Assembly (NCBI GenBank): GCA_017642695.1
Contig: JAEPQD010000001.1
Location: 1,373,701 to 1,437,700, forward strand
Length of the DNA: 64,000 nucleotides
Direction: 5' to 3'
DNA from: Parvibaculum sp.
Lineage (GTDB): Bacteria; Pseudomonadota; Alphaproteobacteria; Parvibaculales; Parvibaculaceae
Of this stretch, positions 35,347 through 44,638 are shown one piece after another. The stretch's first letter is position 1. The number at the start of each line of letters is the position of its first letter. The notes below the pieces were generated by a model, which had not been told where the DNA came from, did no database searches, and saw only the letters and a program-made list of their open reading frames with translations. Position numbers and translations under genes: made by a program.

Positions 35347-36927
35347 ATGTCGGTTGCGGAAGCATCGCCGGGATGGAGTCGTGAAGAAGCGGCCGCGGCG
35401 GGAATGGTGTTGGCGTGGCACGCGGCGCAGGCGCCCTCGCGTCCCGCGATCCTCTCGGAACATGGCAACCGCACCTATGCGGAACTCAACGCGAATGCGA
35501 ACCGTCTCGTGCGCGCGCTGCGCCGGGCGGGGCTGAAGCAGGGCGACGCCGTTGCGCTGATGTGTTCCAACCGCCCCGAATTCGCGGAGACAATCGCCGC
35601 CTGCGCGCGCGGCGGCTTCCGCATGACGCCGATCAACTGGCACCTCAAGGGCTCCGAGGTCGGTTACATCGTCGACAATTGCGAGGCGAGGGCCTTCGTC
35701 GCAGACGCGCGCTTCAGGGACAGCGCCATCGAGGCGGCGGCGATGTCGCCTGCTCTCATCGCGAAGCTTGCCGTCGGCGGTCCGGTCGACGGCTTCTCCT
35801 CCTATGACGATGCGCTGGCGGCGGAGGAGGGGAGCGATCTCGCGGACCCCGTCCTCGGTTCGCAGATGATGTATACCTCCGGCACCACCGGCCATCCGAA
35901 AGGCGTCTACCGCAAGCAGGCTGCACCCGTCACGCCCCTGCTCGCGAAGCTCACCGAGACGGCTGCCTTCCGCGAAGGCGACCTCGCGCTCGTCACGGGC
36001 CCGCTCTATCACGCGGCACCCCTCGCCTTGAACCTTTCCTTCCCGCTCAATGCGGGCGTCGGCTGCGTGCTGATGGACAAGTGGGACGCGGAGGAGACGC
36101 TCCGCCTCGTCGCCGAACATCGCATCACGCACACGCATGTCGTACCGACCATGCTGCACCGGATGCTGCAACTGCCCGAGGAAACGAAGGCAAAATACGA
36201 CACCTCGTCGCTCCGCTGGATTCTTCATGGTGCCGCGCCCTGTCCCGTTCATGTCAAGGAAGGCGCCATCGACTGGTTCGGTCCCGTCGTCTTCGAATAT
36301 TACGCGGCGACGGAAGGCGGCGGCATCTTCATCGACAGTCACGAGTTTCCCTCGAAGAAGGGCAGCGTCGGCAAGCCGCTGCCCGGCGTCGTCGTCGAAA
36401 TCCACGATGAAGACGGCAAACAACTTGGTGCGAACGGCGTCGGCACCGTCTATTTCAAGGCGCCGGAGCAGGGCCGCTTCGAATATTACAAGGCGCCCGA
36501 GAAGACCGAGGGCGCCTATCGCGGCGACTTCTACACCATGGGCGACATGGGCTACATCGACGAGGACGGTTTCCTCTTCCTCACCGGCCGCAGCGCCGAG
36601 GTCATCATCTCCGGCGGCGTGAACATCTACCCGGCGGAAATCGACCAGGAAGTGCTGAAGCATCCCGCCGTCGCGGACGCCGCCGCCGTCGGCGTGCCGA
36701 ACGAGGAATGGGGCGAGGAAGTGAAGCTCGTTGTCGAGTTGAACGAGGGTTACAGGCCGGACGATGCGATGGCGAAGGAACTTCTCGCCTTCGCCGCGGA
36801 AAATCTCCCCGGCTATCAGCGTCCGCGCTCCGTCGATTTCGTCGCCGAACTTCCGCGCATGCCGTCGGGCAAGGTGCTCCGCCGCACCATCCGCGACGCC
36901 TACTGGCAGGGCGACAGGAAAATCTGA
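35347..36927 (+). CDS. AMP-dependent acyl-CoA ligase
   Basis: 526-aa ANL enzyme with YTSGTTGHPKGVYRKQ (P-loop), YYAATEGGGIF (adenylate binding), the hinge GDMGYIDEDGFLFLTGRSAEVIISGGVNIYPAEID, and the catalytic Lys in MPSGKVLRR. Closest in layout to fatty acid, bile acid or aromatic acid CoA ligases; substrate unassigned. GGGGAGGA lies ahead of the ATG. It ends in an intrinsic terminator. Confidence 0.92.
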   Translation: MSVAEASPGWSREEAAAAGMVLAWHAAQAPSRPAILSEHGNRTYAELNANANRLVRALRRAGLKQGDAVALMCSNRPEFAETIAACARGGFRMTPINWHLKGSEVGYIVDNCEARAFVADARFRDSAIEAAAMSPALIAKLAVGGPVDGFSSYDDALAAEEGSDLADPVLGSQMMYTSGTTGHPKGVYRKQAAPVTPLLAKLTETAAFREGDLALVTGPLYHAAPLALNLSFPLNAGVGCVLMDKWDAEETLRLVAEHRITHTHVVPTMLHRMLQLPEETKAKYDTSSLRWILHGAAPCPVHVKEGAIDWFGPVVFEYYAATEGGGIFIDSHEFPSKKGSVGKPLPGVVVEIHDEDGKQLGANGVGTVYFKAPEQGRFEYYKAPEKTEGAYRGDFYTMGDMGYIDEDGFLFLTGRSAEVIISGGVNIYPAEIDQEVLKHPAVADAAAVGVPNEEWGEEVKLVVELNEGYRPDDAMAKELLAFAAENLPGYQRPRSVDFVAELPRMPSGKVLRRTIRDAYWQGDRKI

Positions 36928-36950
36928 TCGCGATTGCAGTTCCGGAAGGG

Positions 36951-36977
36951 AAGGGCCGCTTTAATCGGGCGGCCCTT
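36951..36977 (+). terminator. Intrinsic terminator after the acyl-CoA ligase
   Basis: AAGGGCCGC (36951-36959) pairs with GCGGCCCTT (36969-36977) over a nine-base loop, a perfect nine-pair stem, followed by TCACTTATAT. It lies 24 bases past the acyl-CoA ligase stop and 49 bases ahead of the next gene. Confidence 0.75.
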
Positions 36978-37025
36978 TCACTTATATGGAGCGCAGCGGA
37001 AGAGGGATCGCGAGAAAGATACAAG

Positions 37026-38237
37026 ATGAATGCATCTACTTCCCTCGGACCCCGTATCCGCTTCGTCGTCATTCTCGGCGCGCTGATCGCCTTCGCGCCG
37101 CTCTCGATCGACATGTATCTGCCGGCCTTCCCGGCCATCGCGGATCACTTCGCCGTCGCGCCCGGCGCGGTGCAGACGACGCTCGCCGTCTTCTTCGTCG
37201 GGCTCGCCGTGGGGCAGGGTATTCTCGGCCCCATCATGGATCGCCTCGGCCGCCTTCGTCCGCTCCTCTTCGGCATCGCGGTCTATGTCGCGGCCTCGCT
37301 CTGGGCGGCCCTCGCCGCTGACATCGAAAGCCTCACCGCCGCGCGCCTCCTGCAGGCGCTGGGCGGTTGCGCGGGCATCGTCGCCTCGCGCGCCATGGTG
37401 CGCGATCTCTTCGACGAGCGCGCGTCCGCGCAGGTCTATTCGCTCCTCATGCTGGTGATGGGCCTCGCGCCGATCCTTGCGCCGATGATCGGCGGCTTCC
37501 TCATCGCGCACTACGAATGGCCGGTGATCTTCTGGGTGCTCGCCGCCTTCGGCCTCGCCTGCATACCGGCGGTCCTGTTCGGCCTCGGCGAGACCCTGCC
37601 GCCCGGCAAGCGCCACAGTGGCCGCGGCATTGCCGAGGTCGGCCGCGCCTATCTCGCGCTCTGCATGGACAGGCCCTTCATCGCCTTCGCGCTCGCCAAT
37701 GCGCTCGTCTCGTCTGCGATGTTCGCCTACATCACGGGCTCGCCCTTCGTCTTCATAGAGCTTCATGGTCTCGCGCCCGAAGCTTACGCCATGCTTTTCG
37801 GCGTGAACGCCGCGGGCCTCATCGCCGCCTCGCAGGTGAATGCCTTTCTGCTGCGCCGCCACTCAGGCCGCACCATCCTCAAATTCGCGATGACGCTCCA
37901 TCTCGCGGCAGCCCTCGTTCTCCTCGCCGTCACGCTTCTCCTGCCGCACGCCTTCTACCCACTTGCCGCCTGCATCTTCGTCGTCGTCGCCTCCTACGGT
38001 TTCGTCGGCGCGAACGCGACCGCCGCCGCCATGTCGCGCGCGGAGGAAAATGCGGGCTCCGCGGCCGCGCTCACGGGTATCCTGCAATTTGCCCTTGCCG
38101 CCACGGTCGGCGGCATTGTCGGCGCCTTCAACGACGGCACCGCGCTCCCCATGGCGCTCGTCATTGCGGCGGGCAGCCTCCTCGGCACGCTCGCCCGCCT
38201 CATGTCACGCGACAAGGCGCCCGCACCCGCTGCATAA
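37026..38237 (+). CDS. Bcr/CflA-type MFS multidrug efflux transporter
   Basis: 403-aa major-facilitator protein with 12 hydrophobic segments. The N-terminal block SIDMYLPAFPAIADHFAV and the loop motif GPIMDRLGRLRPL (motif A-type) plus RFLQALGG-like LLQALGGCAGIVASRAMVRDLF are characteristic of the Bcr/CflA family of drug/proton antiporters. Substrate unknown. The start at 37026 is chosen on the domain start; the ribosome binding site is weak. It ends in a bidirectional terminator. Confidence 0.9.
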   Translation: MNASTSLGPRIRFVVILGALIAFAPLSIDMYLPAFPAIADHFAVAPGAVQTTLAVFFVGLAVGQGILGPIMDRLGRLRPLLFGIAVYVAASLWAALAADIESLTAARLLQALGGCAGIVASRAMVRDLFDERASAQVYSLLMLVMGLAPILAPMIGGFLIAHYEWPVIFWVLAAFGLACIPAVLFGLGETLPPGKRHSGRGIAEVGRAYLALCMDRPFIAFALANALVSSAMFAYITGSPFVFIELHGLAPEAYAMLFGVNAAGLIAASQVNAFLLRRHSGRTILKFAMTLHLAAALVLLAVTLLLPHAFYPLAACIFVVVASYGFVGANATAAAMSRAEENAGSAAALTGILQFALAATVGGIVGAFNDGTALPMALVIAAGSLLGTLARLMSRDKAPAPAA

Positions 38238-38242
38238 AGCAG

Positions 38243-38272
38243 AAGGGCCGCCCCGTTGCCGGGACGGCCCTT
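38243..38272. terminator. Bidirectional intrinsic terminator
   Basis: AAGGGCCGCCCCG (38243-38255) and CGGGACGGCCCTT (38260-38272) form a 13-pair stem with one mismatch and a four-base loop. It sits between the plus-strand efflux pump stop (38237) and the minus-strand hydrolase stop (38320), so it can serve both convergent genes. Confidence 0.7.
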
Positions 38273-38319
38273 CGCTCCTATCCGCGTCTGTTGTTGTTTT
38301 TGGACGCCGATTGCTGTGT

Positions 38320-39096
38320 TTATCCGAGCTTCGAAATCGCCTTCGCCACATGCTCCGGCTTTTCGAGCGTCATCAGGTGCCCCGCTTCCGGGATCGAGAC
38401 GAGCTCCGCGCCGTTGATCGCCTTTTTCCACGCATGCGCATAGGCCGGCACGATCAGCTTGTCGCCGTCGCCCCAGACGAGAACCGTCTTCGCCTTCAGG
38501 CGGTAAAGCCGCTGCGAGAGGCCGCGGTCCGGCACCGGGAAGAGGATCTTGCCTGCCATGCCCATCTGCCGGGCGTTCTGCACGAGAAAGCCCTTCAGCC
38601 ATTCCGGATCGTCGAGCGCAACGCCTGCCGTCATCAGCGCCGTCCCGGCTTCGACGTCGTGGAACAGCACGGCCGGAAGCTCGTAAGGCAGCATGGCGAA
38701 GATGTCGGGGATCGGATGATCGTCGAGCCAGAGCCCCGCCGGGCAGATGAGCCCGAGGCGCGACACATCGTTCGGCGCAATGGCGGCCATCTCGGCGGCG
38801 ATCATGCCGCCCATCGAATGGCCGACAAGGATCGGGTCTTTCAGCCCGAGCGCGTCGATGACGTCCCAGGTGTGGAGCGTGATGTCGAGCATCTCGCGCA
38901 GCTCGCCGCATTCCTCCGAGTCGCCATAGCCGGGCAGCAGCGGCGCGTAGACATGGTACTTTTTCGCGAGTTCCGCGAGGAACGGGTCCTCCGCCGTGAT
39001 GCCGCCTGCCCCGTGCAGGAAGACGAGGGGTTCTCCTTTCCCGCCTTCGAAATAGCGAACGGGAACGTGAGGGGTCTGAACTGTTTTCGCTTCCAT
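38320..39096 (-). CDS. Alpha/beta hydrolase
   Basis: 258-aa alpha/beta-hydrolase with the oxyanion block FLHGAGGITAEDPF, the nucleophile elbow VGHSMGGMIAAE (Ser), the acid in VLVWGDGDKLI and a His in IPEAGHLMTLEKPEHV. Its start shares one base with the stop of the upstream LLM oxidoreductase (TGATG), so the two are translationally coupled. It may hydrolyse a lactone or ester made by that oxidoreductase; this is inference. Confidence 0.87.
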   Translation of the reverse strand: MEAKTVQTPHVPVRYFEGGKGEPLVFLHGAGGITAEDPFLAELAKKYHVYAPLLPGYGDSEECGELREMLDITLHTWDVIDALGLKDPILVGHSMGGMIAAEMAAIAPNDVSRLGLICPAGLWLDDHPIPDIFAMLPYELPAVLFHDVEAGTALMTAGVALDDPEWLKGFLVQNARQMGMAGKILFPVPDRGLSQRLYRLKAKTVLVWGDGDKLIVPAYAHAWKKAINGAELVSIPEAGHLMTLEKPEHVAKAISKLG

Positions 39097-40361
39097 CAGT
39101 CCTTCCCTCCCACGAGTGCCGCCACTTCCTTCTCGGCGGGCAGGCTGCCTGGCTTTGCCTGCTTCTTGAGCGGCTTGCACCAGAAGCGGTTGTCGTCCTT
39201 GTAGTCGGGGAACATGTCGCGGAGATGCGGCATGACCTTTTCCGCAAAGAGCTTCGTCGAGTGCATGCACTTGTCCATCGGCATGTTGCCGACATGCATG
39301 AGGCAGAAGATGTTGCCGACATTGAGCCCCTTGATGAGCTCTTCCATGCGCTGGCGCACCGTTTCGGGGCTGCCCGCGATCACATGGCCCTGTTCGGTCA
39401 GGTCCTTCCAGGTGAGCGAGGAATAGCCGTCGATGGGCGGCGCATATTGCGACAGCGCGCCGGTCTGGATCGTCTTGATCGTGCGGTAGCCCGGCGCGTC
39501 CGCGAAGCCGCCATAGACGTGCAGGCAGCGGTTGTAGAAATAGCTGACATGCTCCGAGTAAAGACGTTCGGCTTCCTCGTCCGTGTCGGCGACGCAGATC
39601 GTCTGCGCGAAGCCCGCGCGGTAGGGGCTCTCGTCGGGCGCGTTGCGTTCGGCCACGCGGTCCCAGTAGCCCTGCATCAGCGCCTTCGCCCGGATATAGC
39701 CGGAGAAGGAGAGGTAGGAATAGGAGTAGGTGTTGTCGATGCAGAAGTCGTAGGTCTCGACGGAGCCGCCGCCCGGAATGTGGATCGGCGGCGGGTCCTG
39801 GATCGGCCGCGGCCAGATGTTCACATGGCGCAGCTTGTTGTAGCGCCCGTTCCACGCGAAGGGATCGGGGTCCGACCAGGCGCGGCGGATCAGGTCATGC
39901 GCTTCCTGGTACTTCTCGCGCGTCAGCGCCGGTATCTGCCCGTAGCAGTAATTCGTGTCCATCGACGTGCCGACCGGGAAACCGGCGACGAGCCGCCCGC
40001 CCGAAATGCAGTCGAGCATCGCGAATTCTTCCGCGACGCGCACCGGCGGGTTGTAGAGCGCGATGGAATTGCCGAGCACCACGAGGCCGACATCGGATGT
40101 CCGCCGCGCGAGTCCCGCCGCGATGATGTTCGGCGACGGCATGATGCCGTAGCCGTTCTGGTGATGCTCGTTGACGCCAATGCCGTCGAAACCCATCGTC
40201 CCGGCATATTCGAGCATGTCCATATAGGAATTGTAGACCTCGTTCGCCTTGGCGGGGTCGAACAGGCGCGAGTCGATATCGACCCAGACCGAGCGGTGCT
40301 TCTCCCGGAAATCGTCCGGCAGATACGGCCACGGCATCAGGTTGAACCATGTGAATTTCAT
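39096..40361 (-). CDS. LLM-class flavin-dependent oxidoreductase (luciferase-like monooxygenase)
   Basis: 421-aa TIM-barrel protein of the bacterial luciferase-like family: FTWFNLMPWPYLPDDF start, DGIGVNEHHQNGYGIMPSPN, and AEEFAMLDCISGGRLVAGFPVG, typical of FMN- or F420-linked monooxygenases. Members carry out oxygenation or reduction of many substrates. GGAGGA precedes the ATG. It heads a two-gene operon with the coupled hydrolase, downstream of a 16-base palindrome at 40427-40442. Confidence 0.88.
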   Translation of the reverse strand: MKFTWFNLMPWPYLPDDFREKHRSVWVDIDSRLFDPAKANEVYNSYMDMLEYAGTMGFDGIGVNEHHQNGYGIMPSPNIIAAGLARRTSDVGLVVLGNSIALYNPPVRVAEEFAMLDCISGGRLVAGFPVGTSMDTNYCYGQIPALTREKYQEAHDLIRRAWSDPDPFAWNGRYNKLRHVNIWPRPIQDPPPIHIPGGGSVETYDFCIDNTYSYSYLSFSGYIRAKALMQGYWDRVAERNAPDESPYRAGFAQTICVADTDEEAERLYSEHVSYFYNRCLHVYGGFADAPGYRTIKTIQTGALSQYAPPIDGYSSLTWKDLTEQGHVIAGSPETVRQRMEELIKGLNVGNIFCLMHVGNMPMDKCMHSTKLFAEKVMPHLRDMFPDYKDDNRFWCKPLKKQAKPGSLPAEKEVAALVGGKD

Positions 40362-40704
40362 TTTTTCCTCCTCCCGGCGGGACGTTCCTGCGCGTCTTTC
40401 GGCGCGCCTCCTCCGTCGTCCCGATTTAGGGTATATACCCTAGGCGCGGAGTCTATCCGCTTCCCGGCAGGGTCGCAATCGCGTGCCCCTGCTGCCGCTA
40501 ACCCCAATCGCAAATGAGAGTGAATTCCAGGAATCCTGTGGGTTTATGCCGCACAGAAACTGAATTGTGTCGGCGCTGCGCTGGAACTATGGTCGAAGGG
40601 TTATTACACTTTGTTTGAGTGAAATTAAAAATTCAGCTCGGTCCGCTTTACCGAAGCACTGAAGTGGGGCCCGTCGCTGACGCGGTTCTGAGAAGAGGGG
40701 AACT
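40362..40704. promoter_or_regulatory. 343-base divergent intergenic region with a 16-base palindrome
   Basis: Between the minus-strand LLM gene and the plus-strand barrel gene. A perfect palindrome TAGGGTATATACCCTA (40427-40442) lies 66 bases ahead of the LLM start and includes TATATA, so it is a candidate operator overlapping a promoter. The right half (about 40540-40650) is AT-rich and probably holds the promoter of the barrel gene. No ORF is convincing. Confidence 0.6.
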
Positions 40705-43215
40705 ATGGAGAAGACGCAGGTCCTGAAGACGTGGCTGCTTGGCAGCTGCGCGATCGCGCTCGCTCAGGCGGCGATGGGTGCCGCTGTTATGGCCGAAGAA
40801 TTCGTCAAGACGCCGGAGCCCGAGCCGACGGAGATTGAGGCACCTTGGGCACAGCGAATTCAGGACGCGATCAATTTCGGTCCGGTGAAGTTCAATGCCG
40901 GCGTGACCGTGACGGAAGTCTTTTCCGACAACATCTTCGTGACGCGCAACAACAAGCAGGAAGATTTCTACACCATCGTCTCTCCCGACGTTTCGGCGGC
41001 GGTCGATGTGGGGCGCCACGATCTCAATTTCCGCGCCGGCGCCGACCTCGGTTACTACAATCGCTTCTCGAGCGAGAACTACGACGACTACTACATGGGA
41101 GCCGACGGACGCCTGCGCCTTGGCGCGACGACATCGCTCTTCGGTGGCGCGACCTATAGCTGGGAGCACGAGTCGAGAGAATCGCCCGATGCTGTCAACG
41201 GCGCTGAACCGACGAAATACCGTTACGGTGACTACTTCGCCGGCATCGCACACCGCTCCGACAACATCATCGGAAGGTTCGGTGGCACGGTCGAAACCTA
41301 CGATTTCGACGACACCCCGACCGCGGGCGGACCGGCCATCAACAATGATGATCGCGACCGCACGGAATATGAAATCGGCACACGTGTCGGTTACCGCTTC
41401 ACACAGTCATACGAAGCCTTTGGCCAAGTCTACTGGGACGTCAGGGACTACGATATGGCTACCGACGACTTCGGCTTCCGCCGCGATTCGGACGGTTATC
41501 GTGTCGCCGCCGGCATCCGCGGCAATGCGGGTCCCGCGCTGCAGGGCGAACTCTATGTCGGACTGCTGCATCAGAACTACGACGATGCGGCCTTCAGCAG
41601 TGTGACTGAGCCGGACGTAGGCGCGAATCTCACCTGGCGCGCCGCGCCGGCGACGACGGTGCGCTATTTTCTCGACAGATCGATCGAGGAGACGACACTC
41701 GCCGGATCGTCCGGCTACGTTCGCTCCGCCATGGGAGCGTCCGTCGCGCATGAACTCAGGCCGGACCTTTCCGCTTCCGCGCATCTTCAGTACTCGCGCA
41801 ACGAATATCAGGATGTCGGCCGTACCGACCACCTCATCGACAGTGGCCTGGACATCAAGTACTTCTTCGCGCCGAACCTCTTCGTGGGTGCGGGATATTC
41901 GCTCCTGCAACGTCTGTCGGATTTCTCTGGCGCGGAATTCACTGAAAACCGCTTGATGTTCCGCCTCGGCGCCCAGCTCGCGCCCGGCTACGAGGGCGAT
42001 CCGGCGAGCTTCGCGCCGTTTACATCGACCTATGGTCCCGGCAGCGCCTATGTAGGTCTGCAGGCCGGAACCGGCATGTTGCAGTCGGCTCTCAACGGCC
42101 CGCGCGGCGGTGGCGGCGGTACGCAGACGGCGGACTTCGGCAATGCCGGATGGCAGGGCGGCATCTTCGGCGGTTATGGCGTCACCGTGAACCGTGTCTA
42201 TCTCGGTGCGGAACTCGATGCCGAACTGGGCGACCAGAGCTGGGAGCATAACGGAACGCCCGGCGCGAACCGTGTCTACTCGGTTGAGAAGAAGGACAGC
42301 TACGAACTGGCCGGACGTCTCGGCTACGAGCTGGAGAACCAGGCGCTGCTCTACACGCGCTTCGGGCTCGTCTACAGCAGCTTCGAGACGCCCTATCTGG
42401 ACGATGCGCTGAACTACACCAAGGTCGATGACCGGCGGCTCGGTTTCCGCTACGGCGGCGGTGCCGACTTCCCGCTCTTCGGAAGCGTCTTCGGCCGCAT
42501 GGAGTACACGATTACGTCCTATGAGGACTACAACGTCACGCTCCCGGGAACCATGGACAACTTCGCCAATGCCGAAAATCTGGTGCGCTTCGGTGTGGGC
42601 TACAGGTTCAATCAGGGCGTCGACGAGACGAAGCCTGCGCCCGCTGTGGACTATAGCGGCTTCTATGCCGGTGCCGCCCTCGGCCACGGCGCATTGATCA
42701 GCGACAACCGCGGTTTGCGCGGCGGCCAGCCCTTGCAGGTCGACCGTGCCGGCTACGGCGGTTCGCTGGGACTTTTCGGCGGCTATGGCATGACATTCGG
42801 CGATGCCTATCTGGGCGCCGAGGCCGAGATCGAAACGAGCGATGCCAATTGGCGCATCCAGCGCGATCCTAACGGCCGCATCTATTCCGTCGACAAGGAC
42901 TTCAGCTACGGAGCCTCGCTCCGGGCTGGCTACATCGTCAGGAAGAACACGCTCATCTACGGCCGCGTTGGCGTGGTTGAGACGAGGTTTGCGAACGATT
43001 ACGCGACGACCGGCGTGCATGTGACGTCAAAGGAAACCGTGACGGGCGTGCGTTACGGCGGCGGCGTTGAAATGCCGATCGACAAGAAGATGCTTCTGCG
43101 TCTCGACTACACCTGGACCGAGTACGACGCTTACGAGGTCGTATACGGTGCCAATTCGGACAGCTTCGACAATAGCGAGAACCTGTTCCGCGTCGCCATC
43201 TCCTACAAGTTCTGA
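40705..43215 (+). CDS. Outer-membrane protein with three predicted beta-barrel domains
   Basis: 836-aa exported protein (signal peptide to about residue 30, VMA|EEF). Three beta-barrel-like regions are visible in tandem. Residues about 55-440 look like a BBP2-type exopolysaccharide-linked barrel (FNAGVTVTEVFSDNIFVTR, LNFRAGADLGYYNRFSSE). Residues 446-643 and 650-836 are two Omp25/OmpA-like eight-strand barrel repeats, each starting with a Y[VS]G[LF]xAG block and ending with FANAEN/FDNSEN plus VRFGVGYRF or FRVAISYKF. The terminal Phe fits outer-membrane insertion. Such a tandem fusion is unusual. Gene neighbours are two secreted proteins of unknown role. A GAGGGGA site precedes the ATG. Confidence 0.82.
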   Translation: MEKTQVLKTWLLGSCAIALAQAAMGAAVMAEEFVKTPEPEPTEIEAPWAQRIQDAINFGPVKFNAGVTVTEVFSDNIFVTRNNKQEDFYTIVSPDVSAAVDVGRHDLNFRAGADLGYYNRFSSENYDDYYMGADGRLRLGATTSLFGGATYSWEHESRESPDAVNGAEPTKYRYGDYFAGIAHRSDNIIGRFGGTVETYDFDDTPTAGGPAINNDDRDRTEYEIGTRVGYRFTQSYEAFGQVYWDVRDYDMATDDFGFRRDSDGYRVAAGIRGNAGPALQGELYVGLLHQNYDDAAFSSVTEPDVGANLTWRAAPATTVRYFLDRSIEETTLAGSSGYVRSAMGASVAHELRPDLSASAHLQYSRNEYQDVGRTDHLIDSGLDIKYFFAPNLFVGAGYSLLQRLSDFSGAEFTENRLMFRLGAQLAPGYEGDPASFAPFTSTYGPGSAYVGLQAGTGMLQSALNGPRGGGGGTQTADFGNAGWQGGIFGGYGVTVNRVYLGAELDAELGDQSWEHNGTPGANRVYSVEKKDSYELAGRLGYELENQALLYTRFGLVYSSFETPYLDDALNYTKVDDRRLGFRYGGGADFPLFGSVFGRMEYTITSYEDYNVTLPGTMDNFANAENLVRFGVGYRFNQGVDETKPAPAVDYSGFYAGAALGHGALISDNRGLRGGQPLQVDRAGYGGSLGLFGGYGMTFGDAYLGAEAEIETSDANWRIQRDPNGRIYSVDKDFSYGASLRAGYIVRKNTLIYGRVGVVETRFANDYATTGVHVTSKETVTGVRYGGGVEMPIDKKMLLRLDYTWTEYDAYEVVYGANSDSFDNSENLFRVAISYKF

Positions 43216-43411
43216 AATTATCAGTGTACGGAGACAATGTGCCGCATGGCGGTGGAGTTAAAAGACGGAAGTTGTGCACCATATAAAGGAATGAAACCTG
43301 GGAGTGCGGGCCCGACAATCAGCACACGGGCGTGAGTGGCGAGATGGATGTTTCGCCGAAAAAAATCAGCAGGCGGCAACGGCCGCAGATATGCAAGTAA
43401 AGGATTAAGAA

Positions 43412-44593
43412 ATGAAAACCTGTTCTGTTTCTCTCAAGACGCTGCTCGTTGCCTCGACGGCTGTTTGCGCCCTGACGCTCGGCCTGGGCGGCGCGGCCTC
43501 CTTCTCGCCTTTCATGCTCTCGAGCGCTCAGGCGCAGGAAAGCGGTCACAGCGGTGGCAAGGGCGGCAGCGGCGGCAGCGGCGGCCATGAGGATGGCGGT
43601 GAAGAGGGCGGTCACGAAGGCGGCTCGGAAAAGGGCAAGGGCGGTACGGGCGAGGCCGGCGGCCACCGCGGCAACATCGAGGACAAGGTCTTCGATGAAG
43701 ACGAAGGTCCGAGCGATGAGGCCAAGGGCCCGCATTATGGCGGCGGCAAGGATGTCCAGGGCAAGCCCGCGGGCGCCGGCAGCAAGAAGGGCGACCTCTT
43801 CGGTGACATGGTTGTCATTCTCCGCGACGAGAACGGCGTGCCGGTCCTCACCCCGGAAGGCTATGTTCAGCCGCTCGACGCGGAGGGCAACCCGCTTCCC
43901 CTGAACGAGGAGGGTGAGGTCATCAACCCTGACGCGATGATCGAAGTCGAACTCGGCCGCTCCAATGTGGCCCGCTCGCCTTCGAAAGTGCTCGAGGGTC
44001 AGCTCGACGAAGTGATTGCCGCGATCAACGCCGCCGACTCCGTCACCCTCGACGAATCCGGCCGCATCGTCACCACGACGGACGGCGAGGAGGCTACGGT
44101 CGACTCCCCGATCGCCAACCTTGCGCTCTACAAGACGATCCTCAATACCGGCACGATCGAAGGTGTCGATGCGTCGAAGCTTCCCGCCGAGCTGGCAAAT
44201 CTTGCAGACGGCGTCAAGACGGATGCGGACCTTCTGAGTGCAATCGGCTTCCTCGCTGGTGCGACCGACAAGGAAGGCGCTCTCTCGGTGGACGAGATTG
44301 TCTATCTCAATTCGATTCTTGGAATCGAAGGCACGATCACCGGTGCCGACGGCCGCAGCTACATCGACTATTCGAACTTCACCTATGACCGTTCGTCGAC
44401 CTACGATGGCGTCACGGTGACGGTCCTGGTTGAGACCTCGCCCGGCGTCTTCGAGATGCAGACGGTCAACGTGATGGATGCTGTTTTCGGCGGCGCGGAC
44501 GCTTCCGGTGAGGACGTGACGGGCTACACACAGGCCGCTGACGACGCTCGCTCGGTGCTCCTCTTCGTGCACGACAACTCCGCGCCCGAGTAA
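43412..44593 (+). CDS. Secreted acidic, Gly/Glu/His-rich protein of unknown function
   Basis: 393-aa protein with a long signal peptide (cleavage likely after AQA at residue 41). Residues about 43-110 are low-complexity (GGKGGSGGSGGHEDGGEEGG, then GGHRG) and highly charged, as in metal- or matrix-binding linkers. The remainder (about 125-393) is acidic with repeated strand-turn patterns (VVILRDENGVPVLTPEGYVQPLDAE) and a Ser/Thr-rich end. No catalytic motif is recognised. It lies 196 bases after the triple-barrel gene and just ahead of a small periplasmic protein; together they may form an envelope unit. Confidence 0.72.
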   Translation: MKTCSVSLKTLLVASTAVCALTLGLGGAASFSPFMLSSAQAQESGHSGGKGGSGGSGGHEDGGEEGGHEGGSEKGKGGTGEAGGHRGNIEDKVFDEDEGPSDEAKGPHYGGGKDVQGKPAGAGSKKGDLFGDMVVILRDENGVPVLTPEGYVQPLDAEGNPLPLNEEGEVINPDAMIEVELGRSNVARSPSKVLEGQLDEVIAAINAADSVTLDESGRIVTTTDGEEATVDSPIANLALYKTILNTGTIEGVDASKLPAELANLADGVKTDADLLSAIGFLAGATDKEGALSVDEIVYLNSILGIEGTITGADGRSYIDYSNFTYDRSSTYDGVTVTVLVETSPGVFEMQTVNVMDAVFGGADASGEDVTGYTQAADDARSVLLFVHDNSAPE

Positions 44594-44638
44594 GGCGCGG
44601 AGATTGGGGTTGGGCATTACTCGAGACAGGAGAATAAA

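Noticed and set aside
43345-43401. An 18-codon ORF upstream of the acidic secreted protein
   Set aside because: Weak ribosome binding site and no conserved or structural context.
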